Positions 9,156 through 17,607 are shown, counted from the first letter of the stretch. The stretch: DNA of 57,799 nucleotides from Paracoccaceae bacterium (GCA_020446815.1 JAGRDY010000006.1:1-57799), one strand, 5' to 3'. Translations and numbers: made by a program. Notes: generated by a model from the sequence alone, not told the origin.

Positions 9156-9214
9156 GTAAGCAGGTTTAACGCCGAGCCTGTCTGGCCCGTAAGAAGCATT
9201 AGAAATGGTAAGCA
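9156..9214. promoter_or_regulatory. Repeated GTAAGCA motifs upstream of the importer operon
   Basis: The 195-base gap between the LysR gene and the kinase contains GTAAGCA at 9156-9162 and 9208-9214, with GTAAGAAGCA at 9189-9198 between them, all in the same orientation. The gap must hold the operon promoter if it is not read through from lysR. Spaced repeats here are candidate LysR contact sites. This is pattern recognition only. Confidence 0.3.
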
Positions 9215-9246
9215 TGGCAAGGGTTGGTGCCGACCGGTCAGGGCCG

Positions 9247-10179
9247 CTACGGAATGCCACCTAGGGTCGAACCGGCCCGTTCCAGGACAAGCCGTTCCCT
9301 CATCCAGCTGCGGAAACTGCGCACCGCGGGCCGGTTCTGCGCGGCTTCCAGGTAAAACAGCGCCAGCAGCTTGCTGGCCTTGCAGCGGTGATCCAGAAGC
9401 CGCAGCAACCGGCCGCCCGCCACATCGGTTTCGACAAGCGTCCGCATCGCGATGCCGATTCCCTGCCCCTTGAGTATGGCCTCAAGCATCATGTAGCCGC
9501 GCGAGAACGACAGCGACCGGCGCCCTTCGATCCGCGGCAGGTCGGCGCTTGCGCTCCAGTCGTCCCAGCTGGCGCCGAAATCCAGTCCCTCCAGCGTGGT
9601 GTGCAGGATCGGGTAGAGCGCAAGATCGCCGGCAGAGGAAATCGGCGCGTTTTCCTTCAGAAGCGACGGCGCGCAGACAGGCCAGAGTTCGTCCTGCAAC
9701 AGGATGTCCTGCCCGATGTCGGCCTGTTTCTCGCGCGCGAAGCTGATCGCGATGTCCACCCCTTCCTCCAACACGTCGTCGACGCTGACATAGGACAGCA
9801 GTGTGACGTCGAGATTGGGGTAGAGGTCGATGAAATCCCGGATCCGCGGCGCCAGCCATTTCGCGCCGAAGGTGGGCAGTGATCCGATGACCAGCTTTCC
9901 CGAAACGTCGCCGGACCTGATGGTGTCCAACGCATCCTCAAGTTCCAGAAGCAGGCGGCGCACGGCGCCGAGCAGGATCTCGCCTTCGCGCGTCAAGAAC
10001 AGCTTGTTGTTGATCCGGTGGAACAGGCGGACGTCGATTTCGTGTTCGAACTTGCTGATCTGCTGGCTGACGGCGCTGCGCGTCAGGAACAGTTCGTCCG
10101 CCGCCTTGGTGAAGCTGAGATAGCGCGCCGTCGCCTCGAAGGCGCGCAGCGCGGTCAGCGAATGTTTCAGAAGTGCCAT
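9247..10179 (-). CDS. LysR-type transcriptional regulator, GcvA-like
   Basis: A 310-aa regulator with the N-terminal winged helix (LTALRAFEATARYLSFTKAA, then LTRSAVSQQI as recognition helix, residues about 6-50), followed by the two-lobed effector domain from about residue 90 (KLVIGSLPTFGAKWLAPR). The ATG at 10179 gives the family-typical N-terminus; the ten upstream residues are not conserved. It lies upstream of the importer operon in the same direction rather than divergent from it, separated by 195 bases with repeated motifs, and is the probable regulator. The effector is unknown. Confidence 0.9.
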   Translation of the reverse strand: MALLKHSLTALRAFEATARYLSFTKAADELFLTRSAVSQQISKFEHEIDVRLFHRINNKLFLTREGEILLGAVRRLLLELEDALDTIRSGDVSGKLVIGSLPTFGAKWLAPRIRDFIDLYPNLDVTLLSYVSVDDVLEEGVDIAISFAREKQADIGQDILLQDELWPVCAPSLLKENAPISSAGDLALYPILHTTLEGLDFGASWDDWSASADLPRIEGRRSLSFSRGYMMLEAILKGQGIGIAMRTLVETDVAGGRLLRLLDHRCKASKLLALFYLEAAQNRPAVRSFRSWMRERLVLERAGSTLGGIP

Positions 10180-10365
10180 GGTTCCCGGACCCGCCCCCGC
10201 GCTGTTCACGCCGCCTGATTACGCGGCCGGACGGCGAAAGTCCAAGCGTTTGCGGTCTTGCCCTAAACGCTTCAGCCGCGCAGCCAGGTTACCGGCATGG
10301 CGGCGACAAAGCGGGAAGCTCTGCCAACAAGAACCTGCGGCTACCCGATTTGTTCCTGCCCCGCT

Positions 10366-10540
10366 TGAGTGGACACCCCTGATAGGCTTGCGAGCCACGA
10401 GAGGAGTATTCGATGACGAGCAACAAGCGGCGTCATTTTCCCGACGCATTCAAGCGCGAGGCGGTTGATCGAGTCCGCACCAGCGGCCTGACGATCATCC
10501 AGTTGGCCGAGGAGCTCGTTGAACCGCCCCGGGTTTACCG
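10366..10540 (+). mobile_element. IS3-family remnant: left end and start of OrfA
   Basis: TGAGTGGACACCCC near 10366-10379 looks like an IS3 terminal repeat. A ribosome site and ATG at 10413 follow, beginning MTSNKRRHFPDAFKREAV, the helix-turn-helix N-terminus of IS3 OrfA. Similarity stops after about 35-45 residues (IQLAEEL). The catalytic OrfB is absent, so the element is dead. Confidence 0.65.
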
Positions 10541-10682
10541 GAGAGTAATGCACTCAAAGGATGAGCCCAATGGATCAGAAGAAGCCCACCCCGAAATACA
10601 CAGCCGAGTTCCGCGAGCGCAGCGTTCGGTTTTTCCGCAAGCAGCGGCCCGATTACACCAGTGACAACGCGGCCTTTCGCCT
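10541..10682 (+). mobile_element. Second IS3-family OrfA remnant
   Basis: A second, different OrfA start at 10570 reads MDQKKPTPKYTAEFRERSVR and continues to DNAAFR at about 10682, where it is cut by the IS256 fragment. It is the N-terminal DNA-binding part of an IS3-type OrfA whose remaining parts are missing. Together with the preceding fragment it shows that two separate IS3 elements inserted here and were then eroded. Confidence 0.65.
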
Positions 10683-10945
10683 CGCCGTCAGCCCGGCCAT
10701 AACGGAGGCGTCCGAGAAACTCGGCCAATTCCCCCTCGAACATTGCTTCGGTGGTGGCTCGGACGCCCACACGCAGGCGATCCGCGATAGGCTCGAAGCT
10801 GGTCTCGTCTGAGAGTGGCCAAACGCTCGCGAGCTCGGTAATCTGGTTCATGGTGTAAACTCCCTAGCGGTTGCAGCCGCCGGTTTGGGTGGGTTTTGGA
10901 CCACCCGGAGATTACGCCAACCTCAAATTTCCACCACTTCCGCTA
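10680..10945 (-). mobile_element. IS256-family remnant: transposase N-terminus and terminal end
   Basis: On the minus strand an ATG at 10851 starts a frame (MNQITELASVWPL, FEGELAEFLGRLRYGR) that matches the first 55 or so residues of IS256-family Mutator-type transposases. It is cut at about 10680, before the DDE catalytic residues. The 5' flank to about 10945, with AACCTCAAATTTCCACCACT, resembles the terminal region of these elements. Confidence 0.65.
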
Positions 10946-11561
10946 CACGACCGCCATGACCTGGTCCGTTTCTGACAGATCGAACTGACTCGCTACCCGG
11001 GGCGTGAATCTGTCGGAATGGCTCAGTAGGAGTGCCAATCGTGAAATAACCAGATGTTACGATCTAGAGAAGGTTCGACGGGCCTCCCGTCCGCTCCGCC
11101 ATTATCCCCATTGCGAACCAATGACACCGCCCTGACGGGCAAGGATTTTTCCGTGTTATCAAAGGGGTTTGCGGGAACCGACCGAACCTCATAGACACCC
11201 GCCAAGCCGAAGCAGGGCTCAGAATGGCGCTCAGTCTCAGTTTGGGCGAACCTCGCCCGTTCCGGTTCGGCCTCGTTTTCTCTTTACCTTTCAATGCCCT
11301 GCTGCCGAACCCCGCCAAAACCCAAACGCGCGTTTCGAACGATATCGATGGCAACATAGGCAGAACACGCAGTAGGCGCGTTGCTCGGGATGCCAGCGTA
11401 AAATGGCAGATTGCTTGGGTAGGTTCGCATCCCATTCACTCACCGAAACCCCTGATGACAAACCATTTTGGCTCCGCTAGCGTTCAAGAACTTCGGATTG
11501 GTTCAGGTCGATGCGGAGGCTGAGCCAAACCAAATACCGAGAACAATCCCAGGATGACCGC
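10946..11561. other. Gene-poor stretch between IS remnants and the metallophosphoesterase
   Basis: About 600 bases with no open frame that looks like a real gene in length, codon use or family resemblance. The only structure I see is a short perfect hairpin at 11077-11091 (GACGGG, CCT, CCCGTC). It is followed by CCGCTCCGCCA ending at 11101, which recalls the 3' end of a serine tRNA but does not fold as one. The stretch is probably scrambled DNA left by repeated insertions, plus the promoter of the next gene. Confidence 0.5.
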
Positions 11562-12506
11562 ATGAACCCATTTGACATCATTCCAGACATCCACGGCCAA
11601 TCCGCCAAACTCGACGCTGCCCTCGCTGGGCTGGGGTGGAAGCGGAGTGCTCTCGGATGGATCCACCCGGATCCGGATCGACAGATCGTCTTTCTGGGCG
11701 ACTTCATCGACCGTGGGCCGGATAATCGGGCTGTTCTCAAGACCGTCCGAGACCTTGTCGATGCAGGCAAGGCCAAGGCGATCATGGGCAATCATGAGCT
11801 CAACGCTCTCCACTTCCACACGATGCACCCCGATGATGGTCAGCCGCTTCGTGCGCATTCGCCGAAAAACATCCGGCAGCACCGAACGTTCCTGGACCAG
11901 TTCCCGCCCGGCGATCCGCAGACGCGCGACGTTCTGGACTGGATGCGAAGCCTGCCTCTGTTTCTCGAGGAGGACGGGTTTCGTGCCGTGCACGCCTGCT
12001 GGATCGACGCCTCATTGGATCGGCTCAAGACGCTGACCGGGGATGGCGTGCTGACCGAGGAACAGCTGATCCGAGCTGCAGATCGCAATGAGGCCGACGA
12101 GATGTTTGTCTTGGCCGAGCAGATCACGAAGGGGCCAGAGCATCGGTTGCCCGATGGCTGGACGTTCAATGATAAGGACGGAACGGTCAGAGATCATGTG
12201 CGCCTGCAATGGTGGAACGCGGCCGCTCGCACCTGGCGCGACATCGCGATCTCTGTGCCGTCAATTGAGGACCTGCCTGACGAAAACCTGCCGGAGACGC
12301 TTTCGGCGCAGACCTATCCAGCCACTGCGCGACCTGTGTTCTTCGGGCATTATTGGCTGAGTGGTGACCCTGTCCTGCAGGCCGAGAATGCGCTTTGCCT
12401 CGACTATTCCGCTGGCAAGGATGGCCCACTGGTCTCTTATGATATGTCCGACCCGGCCGGACCGCTTTCGAGGGAAAAGATCCGGGTGCATCCGGCGATC
12501 AGCTAA
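11562..12506 (+). CDS. Calcineurin-like metallophosphoesterase
   Basis: A 314-aa protein with all metal-binding blocks of the PP2A/ApaH-like phosphoesterases: D9-I-H11 (PDIHGQ), GDFIDRGP at about 46-53, GNHE at 76-79 and a late FGHYW block near residue 265. These proteins hydrolyse phosphomonoesters, phosphoproteins or dinucleoside polyphosphates through two metal ions; the substrate here is unknown. The ATG at 11562 directly precedes the first motif strand. It is alone in its transcription unit, convergent with a truncated recombinase (4-base overlap), flanked by mobile-element debris, and so is probably cargo. Confidence 0.85.
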   Translation: MNPFDIIPDIHGQSAKLDAALAGLGWKRSALGWIHPDPDRQIVFLGDFIDRGPDNRAVLKTVRDLVDAGKAKAIMGNHELNALHFHTMHPDDGQPLRAHSPKNIRQHRTFLDQFPPGDPQTRDVLDWMRSLPLFLEEDGFRAVHACWIDASLDRLKTLTGDGVLTEEQLIRAADRNEADEMFVLAEQITKGPEHRLPDGWTFNDKDGTVRDHVRLQWWNAAARTWRDIAISVPSIEDLPDENLPETLSAQTYPATARPVFFGHYWLSGDPVLQAENALCLDYSAGKDGPLVSYDMSDPAGPLSREKIRVHPAIS

Positions 12507-13618
12507 AACGGGTGGCCCTCAGTCAAACACCTTTTCCGGCTGCTCAACCCAGGGCAGTTCACCCGCCGCAACTCGGTCACCACGGCCGCTTCCACGAGGT
12601 CGGCAGGAAGGCGGCGCGGGATGCCCTCATCGCTGGGTTCGCGATTCTTGAAGACGTCCATCGAGACGTAGTACCGGTATCGCCGCGCGCGCTTCTTCGT
12701 GCTGCTCGGGGTCATGGCCGCGCCCGTGGCCGTAAAGATAAGGCCCTTCAGCAACGCAGGCGCCTGCGCCCGGGTGTTGTTGGCGCGCTTTCGCGGGTTC
12801 TGCCGCAAGATGGCATGGACCTGATCCCAAAACTGCTCGTCGATGATGGCCTGATGCTCGCCGGCATAGGCCTTGCCCTTGTGGACGGCGTCGCCGCGAT
12901 AGACGCGGTTCATCAGCACCCTGTAGAGATATCCCTCGTCGACCAAGGTGCCCTGCTTGTTGCGGAGCCCTTTGCGGCGCAGTTCGCGGGCCAGCACGGT
13001 CGCTGATCCGACCTCGACGAACCTCTCGAAGATGCCCCGCACGGTGGCGACCTCATCCTCATTCACCACGAGTTTGCGGTCCTTCACATCGTACCCGAGC
13101 GGGACATAGCCGCCCATCCACATGCCCTTCATGCGGGAGGCGCGGACCTTGTCGCGGATCCGCTCGGCTGTGACCTCACGCTCGAACTGAGCGAAGCTGA
13201 GCAGGATGTTCAGCGTCAGCCGCCCCATGGACGTGGTGGTGTTGAAGGACTGCGTGACCGAGACGAAGGTCAAGCCGTTGCGATCGAAAACCTCGACCAG
13301 CTTCGAGAAGTCCATGAGGGATCGCGACAGGCGGTCGATCTTGTAGACCACGACGACATCGATCAGGCCGTCTTCGATGTCGGCCAGAAACTGCTTGAGG
13401 CCGGGCCGTTCCAGCGTTCCGCCCGAGATGCCGCCGTCGTCATACTGATCGCGGACCAGCACCCAGCCCTCGGAACGCTGGCTGGCGATATACGCCTCGC
13501 AAGCCTCTCGCTGGGCGTGCAGGCTGTTGAATTCCTGCTCCAGCCCTTCCTCGGACGACTTGCGCGTGTCGATGGCGCAGCGTTGGCGGCGGATGGGATT
13601 TGCGCGCTGATCCATCAA
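12503..13618 (-). pseudogene. Large serine recombinase, C-terminally truncated
   Basis: Resolvase/invertase catalytic domain at residues 14-160, with Ser21 (TRKSSEEG) as expected nucleophile and IDRLSRS near 95-101, followed by the Recombinase domain (about 165-270) and the start of the zinc-ribbon region. Similarity ends after VVTELRR at about 12560. The last residues are unrelated, and roughly 150-200 residues of coiled-coil and C-terminal domain seem to be missing. Asp17 replaces the tyrosine normally found four residues before the serine. Both changes suggest an inactive integrase of a former integrative element, with the metallophosphoesterase DNA joined to its broken end. Confidence 0.8.
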
Positions 13619-13806
13619 TCATTCCCCCGCTTTCGTTCGCGCAATCCGAAGAAGCGGTAGCCATTCCAGCGCGTTCCGGTGATTGCCCGCGCAATCGCGG
13701 AGAGGGATTTGTAGGGGCGGCCCTGCCACTCGAACCCGTCCCGCAAGACCGTAATCGTGTGCTCGACCCCGTTCCATTCGCGGATCAACCTCGTGCCAAC
13801 CACGGG
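13615..13806 (-). pseudogene. DUF2924 protein, 5'-truncated
   Basis: The C-terminal block GTRLIREWNGVEHTI, VLRDGFEWQG, SLSAIARAITGTRWNG and FFGLRER is characteristic of DUF2924 proteins, which precede large serine recombinases in alphaproteobacterial integrative elements. It ends in a 4-base overlap with the recombinase start. Upstream of about 13806 the frame continues but is a different sequence (the RND gene tail on the other strand), so the N-terminal half is gone. Confidence 0.7.
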
Positions 13807-13811
13807 ATTGC

Positions 13812-13929
13812 GAGGATCTCCGACCCGATCTTTCAGGGGCTGGCGATCTCGCTCCTCTTCGGGCTCCTGTCGTCGACCGCGCTCACCGTGCTGGTGATCG
13901 CGGCGATCTACCGCGTCTTTCGGGCCTGA
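13812..13929 (+). pseudogene. C-terminal tail of an RND efflux pump subunit
   Basis: The last 38 or so codons before TGA at 13929 read SDPIFQGLAISLLFGLLSS and LTVLVIAAIYRV, the final transmembrane helix and end of AcrB/HAE1-type transporters. The preceding 1000 residues are absent: to the left the sequence switches to the DUF2924 fragment at about 13806. It shows that the element boundary cut through a chromosomal efflux gene. Confidence 0.7.
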
Positions 13930-13934
13930 GCGGC

Positions 13935-14645
13935 TCAGCCCGCGTCGGCCGTGACCAGCACCACCGGGCATCGTGCCGCCTCGACCAGCCGCGCGGGCGG
14001 CGGCAGGCCGGCGGGGTCGGCTGCGACGATCACCGCCGCCGGGCTGAGCGCGCTCAGCCGGCGCACGAGCTGGTCGGGTCCGGCATAGACGTCGCCCGCC
14101 ATGGCCGCGGGCGGCGCCCCTTCCGCGAGCACCACGAGGTGCTTGCCGAGGTCGGCGGCCAGCGCCGAGGCAAAGCCCGGAACCGTGCGTCCGCGCCCCA
14201 GTACCAGCACCACGGCGCCGCTGTCGCCCACCGCGCGGCGATAGCCGAACACGACGACCCCGCCGGGACCGGCCGCCTGCTGCACCACGTCCCAGAGCCG
14301 GCCCTCGACGGCGCGGAACTCGGCCCGCAGCCGCGCCATCCGCGCCGCGCCTCTCAGTCGCTCGGCAAAGCGGCGGGCATCGGCGCGGTAGGCGCTGAGC
14401 AGCGCCTGCTCGGAGACCTCCGCCGCCGGCTCGCCCGAAAACGACAACACGCGCGCACGCATGACCCGCACCGCGCTGAGACTGGCCTCGTCCTGCACCA
14501 GAAGCCCGTGCAACTCGGCCCCGGCGTGACGGGCAAGCTCGATCGCGACGGTCAGCCCGCCCTCGGCATCGGCATAGCAGGTGGCGCCCAGCACCACCCG
14601 GTGCCGTACGTGCCCGCCGCCGTCAGGATCGTGCTGCGGAACCAT
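13935..14645 (-). CDS. UspA-like (adenine nucleotide alpha hydrolase fold) protein
   Basis: A 236-aa protein beginning VRHRVVLGATCYADAEGGL, the first strand and helix of a universal-stress-protein fold, with a second VVVFGYRR strand near residue 135 and a third block ending CPVVLVTADAG that resembles Usp C-termini. The ATP-binding GxxG signature is not clear, so nucleotide binding is uncertain. The ATG at 14645 lies inside the end of the Lon-like gene (23-base overlap), so the two are probably co-translated and may work together. Stress role inferred from fold only. Confidence 0.6.
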   Translation of the reverse strand: MVPQHDPDGGGHVRHRVVLGATCYADAEGGLTVAIELARHAGAELHGLLVQDEASLSAVRVMRARVLSFSGEPAAEVSEQALLSAYRADARRFAERLRGAARMARLRAEFRAVEGRLWDVVQQAAGPGGVVVFGYRRAVGDSGAVVLVLGRGRTVPGFASALAADLGKHLVVLAEGAPPAAMAGDVYAGPDQLVRRLSALSPAAVIVAADPAGLPPPARLVEAARCPVVLVTADAG

Positions 14646-17064
14646 CGCGCCCCTCCCTGGCAAAGCGCCGGCGGATGTCGGCGAATTCCGTAAGCCGCGC
14701 CTCGACCCGGGCGTTGAGACTGCCGTCGGGAAAGGCACCGTCCGGGCCGCGTTCGCCCGGCACGATGCCGGTCAGCACCGCCAGACCGTCGGCCACCGTC
14801 CGCATCGGCACGATGCGAAAGCGGCCTTCGGCCACCGCGTCGATCACCCGTTCGCGCAGGCACAGGTTGGTGATGTTGGCGGCCGGGATCAGCACGCCCT
14901 GCGCCCCCGTCAGCCCGCGCGCGGCGCAGATGTCGAAAAACCCCTCGATCTTTTCGTTGGCACCGCCGATGGCCTGGATGTCGCCGAACTGGTTGACCGA
15001 GCCTGTGATGGCAAAGGACTGGTCGATCGGCGCCTCGGCCAGCGCCGACAAGAGCGCGATCAGCTCGGCCGCCGAGGCCGAATCGCCGTCGACGCCGCCA
15101 TAGCTCTGCTCGAAGACGAGGCTGGCCCAGAGCGACATCGGCGCCGCGGTGGCGTAGGTCGCGGCGAGGTAGCCCTGCAGGATGAGCATCCCCTTGGAAT
15201 GGATCGGCCCGCCCAGCTCGGTCTCGCGCTCGATGTCCACGACCTTGCCGGCGCCGGGACGCACCCGCGCCGTCAGCCGCGACGGGCGCCCGAACATGGT
15301 GCCGCCGATCTGCAACACCGAGAGCGCGTTGACCTGCCCCGCCCGGGCTCCTTCGGTGTCGATCAGCATCGTGCCCCGGGTGATCGCCTCCTGGCTCAGT
15401 TCGCGCACCCGCCCGGCGCGATGCTCGCGCGCCGCGATCACGGTGTCGATGTCGGCGGCGGCGATGTGCGCCGCGCCGCGCTCGCCGGCCCGGAAATCGG
15501 CCTCGTGGATGAAATCGGCAAGAAAGCCGGTGTTGAGCGTCAGCCGTTCGGCATCGCCGGTGGCGCGCAGGCTCTCGCGCATCAATCCGGCGACGGCACC
15601 GCCCTCGAGCGGCCGCACCCCCTCGCGACGCACCAGATCGGCGATCAGCCTGGCATACTGCGCCCGGCTGTCGCCGCCGAGCGCGAGGTGATCGTCGAAA
15701 TCGGCCTCGAGCTTGAACAGCTGCGGAAAATCCGGGTCGAGCGCGGACAGCAGGTAATAGTGCCGGCGTTCGCCAATCAGGATCACCCGAACCTTGAGCG
15801 GCACCGGGTCGGGCCGGAGCGAGACGGTCGAGATCATCCCAAGCCGCTCGCCGGCCGAATAGATCGGGATCTCGCCGGTGCGCAGGCAGCGCTTGAGCGC
15901 GTCCCACGCCATCGGCTCGCTCAGCACCCTGAGCGCGTCGATCACCAGATAGCCGCCATTGGCGCGGTGCAGCGCGCCGGGCTTGATCATGGTGAAGTTG
16001 GTCACCAGCGCGCCCATCTGCGAGACGTACTCGACCCGCCCGATGAGGTTTTCGAGCGTCGGCAGGTCCTCGACCACCACCGACGCGCCATCCTCGCCGG
16101 CGCAGTTCGAGACCATGACGTTGACGGCATAGGGCTGGAACTCGGCCCGGGCGGACGGCCGCGTGGCGGCCACCGGGAGGGGGCCGGCCTCCTCGCCCTC
16201 GGGGCGCTGCAGAAAAGCGCCGGCATTGCCGATCAGGTGGTCGCGCACCCGGCAGAGATGGTCGAGAACCGCTTCCTGCCCGGCAAAGGCCTCGTGGACC
16301 CCGGCGATCGCGGCGTCGACGCCTTGCCGCGCCACCGTCGAGTTCAGTTCCTCGACCTCGCGGCGGTGGGCCTTCTGCTGCTTGGGCAGCGCGCGCAGCA
16401 CCTCCGAGAGATTCTCCTGGGTCTCCTTCATCGCTGCATCGAGGGCGGCGCGATCGGCGTCCGAAAGCGCCTCGTACTGCTCCTTGGTCATGGCCTCGTC
16501 GCCGTGCATTCCGGCGAAGGTGAACCCCATCGGCGTTCGCAGGATCGCCACCTTGCGCGCGCGCGCCTCATCAAAAACCGCGCTCATCGCCTCCTCGTGG
16601 GCCGAGCTGAAACGCTCCTCGATGGCGCGGCGCCGCGTCTGGTAATCCTCGGACTCGAAGAGCGCGGGAATGTCGGCGGCCAGCTCATCAATCAGCGCTT
16701 CCATCGCCTTGCGCAGCCGCTCGGCATCGCCCGGCGGCAGCGCGATCGCGACCGGCTTGTGCGGGGTGTCGAAATTGTTGACATAGACCCAGTCGCCCGG
16801 ACAGGGCCTGGTGCTGGCGGCATCCTCGAGGATCGCCTTTGCGATGCGGTGGCGGCCGCTGCCCGGGGTGCCCATGACGAAGGCGTTGAAGTCGCCTTCC
16901 TTCATGGCCGCGGCCATGCGCACGACGCCGATGCCGCGATCCTGACCGAGCCAGCCGCCGAGCGGCGCCAGCGCCTCGGTGGTGGCGAAATCGAAATCCG
17001 CTCCGGAAAACGATGCGCGCAGCGCCTCGGGCGGCAAGGCAGCAGGGAGGTCGGGTGGCAGCAT
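14623..17064 (-). CDS. Lon-like ATP-dependent protease (AAA_32/S16 type)
   Basis: An 813-aa protein of the LonB/YcbZ-like group without the classical Lon N-domain. Degenerate Walker A GTPGSGRH at 65-72 has arginine in place of the invariant lysine, which is frequent in this group. A Walker B-like block is RANGGYLVIDALRVL. The C-terminal S16 protease domain has Ser662 in DGDSAS and Lys705 in GGANEK, 43 residues apart as in E. coli Lon (679/722). The ATG at 17064 starts MLPPDLP; longer starts add unconserved residues. It ends overlapping the UspA-like gene. Predicted to degrade selected proteins; targets unknown. Confidence 0.88.
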   Translation of the reverse strand: MLPPDLPAALPPEALRASFSGADFDFATTEALAPLGGWLGQDRGIGVVRMAAAMKEGDFNAFVMGTPGSGRHRIAKAILEDAASTRPCPGDWVYVNNFDTPHKPVAIALPPGDAERLRKAMEALIDELAADIPALFESEDYQTRRRAIEERFSSAHEEAMSAVFDEARARKVAILRTPMGFTFAGMHGDEAMTKEQYEALSDADRAALDAAMKETQENLSEVLRALPKQQKAHRREVEELNSTVARQGVDAAIAGVHEAFAGQEAVLDHLCRVRDHLIGNAGAFLQRPEGEEAGPLPVAATRPSARAEFQPYAVNVMVSNCAGEDGASVVVEDLPTLENLIGRVEYVSQMGALVTNFTMIKPGALHRANGGYLVIDALRVLSEPMAWDALKRCLRTGEIPIYSAGERLGMISTVSLRPDPVPLKVRVILIGERRHYYLLSALDPDFPQLFKLEADFDDHLALGGDSRAQYARLIADLVRREGVRPLEGGAVAGLMRESLRATGDAERLTLNTGFLADFIHEADFRAGERGAAHIAAADIDTVIAAREHRAGRVRELSQEAITRGTMLIDTEGARAGQVNALSVLQIGGTMFGRPSRLTARVRPGAGKVVDIERETELGGPIHSKGMLILQGYLAATYATAAPMSLWASLVFEQSYGGVDGDSASAAELIALLSALAEAPIDQSFAITGSVNQFGDIQAIGGANEKIEGFFDICAARGLTGAQGVLIPAANITNLCLRERVIDAVAEGRFRIVPMRTVADGLAVLTGIVPGERGPDGAFPDGSLNARVEARLTEFADIRRRFAREGRDGSAARS

Positions 17065-17188
17065 TTTCGGCTCCGCTGTTGTCAGATAACGGGGGGCGCC
17101 GGCGCGCGCCCGGCAGTCGCGCCAGCCGGTGCCCGACCTCCAAGCTAGGCGTGTCACGCGCCCTGCGCAAGTGCGCGCCGCCCGCCGT

Positions 17189-17345
17189 TCACTCGGTGTC
17201 CCTCACCACCCCGGATTGCCGCAGGGTCATCGCCGCGGGCTCGACCATCCCCGCGCAGACGATCAGCCTCAGCCCCGCCACCTCGCGCGCGTCCGATGGC
17301 TCGCCGACCCGGAGCGCGGCGCCGGCCGTCTCTTTCCGCTCCATC
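17189..17345 (-). pseudogene. Possible C-terminal fragment of an unidentified gene
   Basis: On the minus strand a frame of about 50 codons ending at TGA 17189-17191 has strongly GC3-biased codons and protein-like text (LRLIVCAGMVEPAAMTLRQS). It has no start, and at about 17345 it meets AT-richer DNA of different composition. I do not recognise it. It may be the remnant of a gene cut by the rearrangements on its right. Confidence 0.3.
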
Positions 17346-17544
17346 CTCCAATCGAAGGGCACAACAAACTGTTCCGTAAAGGAAGAAACTGCTCAGAGCG
17401 CCGCCGAAGAGATAACCGAACCGCTTTCAGACTATCAAACAAGTTTCCTCTGACAAGACTAGCCGGAGGACACGGTTGCGCGCGGGGCGTGGCCCGGCCC
17501 GCCTGATCGCCCTTCCGCGCCGGGCCGCTTGTGCTAGGCTGGTG

Positions 17545-17568
17545 CAGCCGCCACCCATTGGGCGGCTG
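17545..17568 (+). promoter_or_regulatory. Hairpin in the leader of the 17608 gene
   Basis: CAGCCGCC at 17545-17552 pairs with GGCGGCTG at 17561-17568 around an 8-base loop, 39 bases before the start codon. There is no T-run on either side, so it is a leader structure or operator candidate rather than a clear terminator. Confidence 0.3.
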
Positions 17569-17607
17569 AAAGACAAGTGATTTTGACCAACCTGGAGGAT
17601 CCCCGAC

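Noticed and set aside
10413-10664. An 83-codon gene
   Set aside because: It is a chance fusion of the first IS3 OrfA start with an out-of-frame reading of the second IS3 fragment.
11072-11101. Possible tRNA 3' end (GGTTCGA to CCGCCA)
   Set aside because: The presumed T-stem does not pair, and the bases form a different hairpin. No D-arm or anticodon arm is found upstream, so neither a tRNA nor a certain attachment site can be claimed.
14581-17148. An 855-codon open frame on the plus strand
   Set aside because: It is exactly antisense to the Lon-like gene, which has intact motifs. Long opposite frames are normal in DNA of this GC content, and its product is a low-complexity Arg/Gly/His text.
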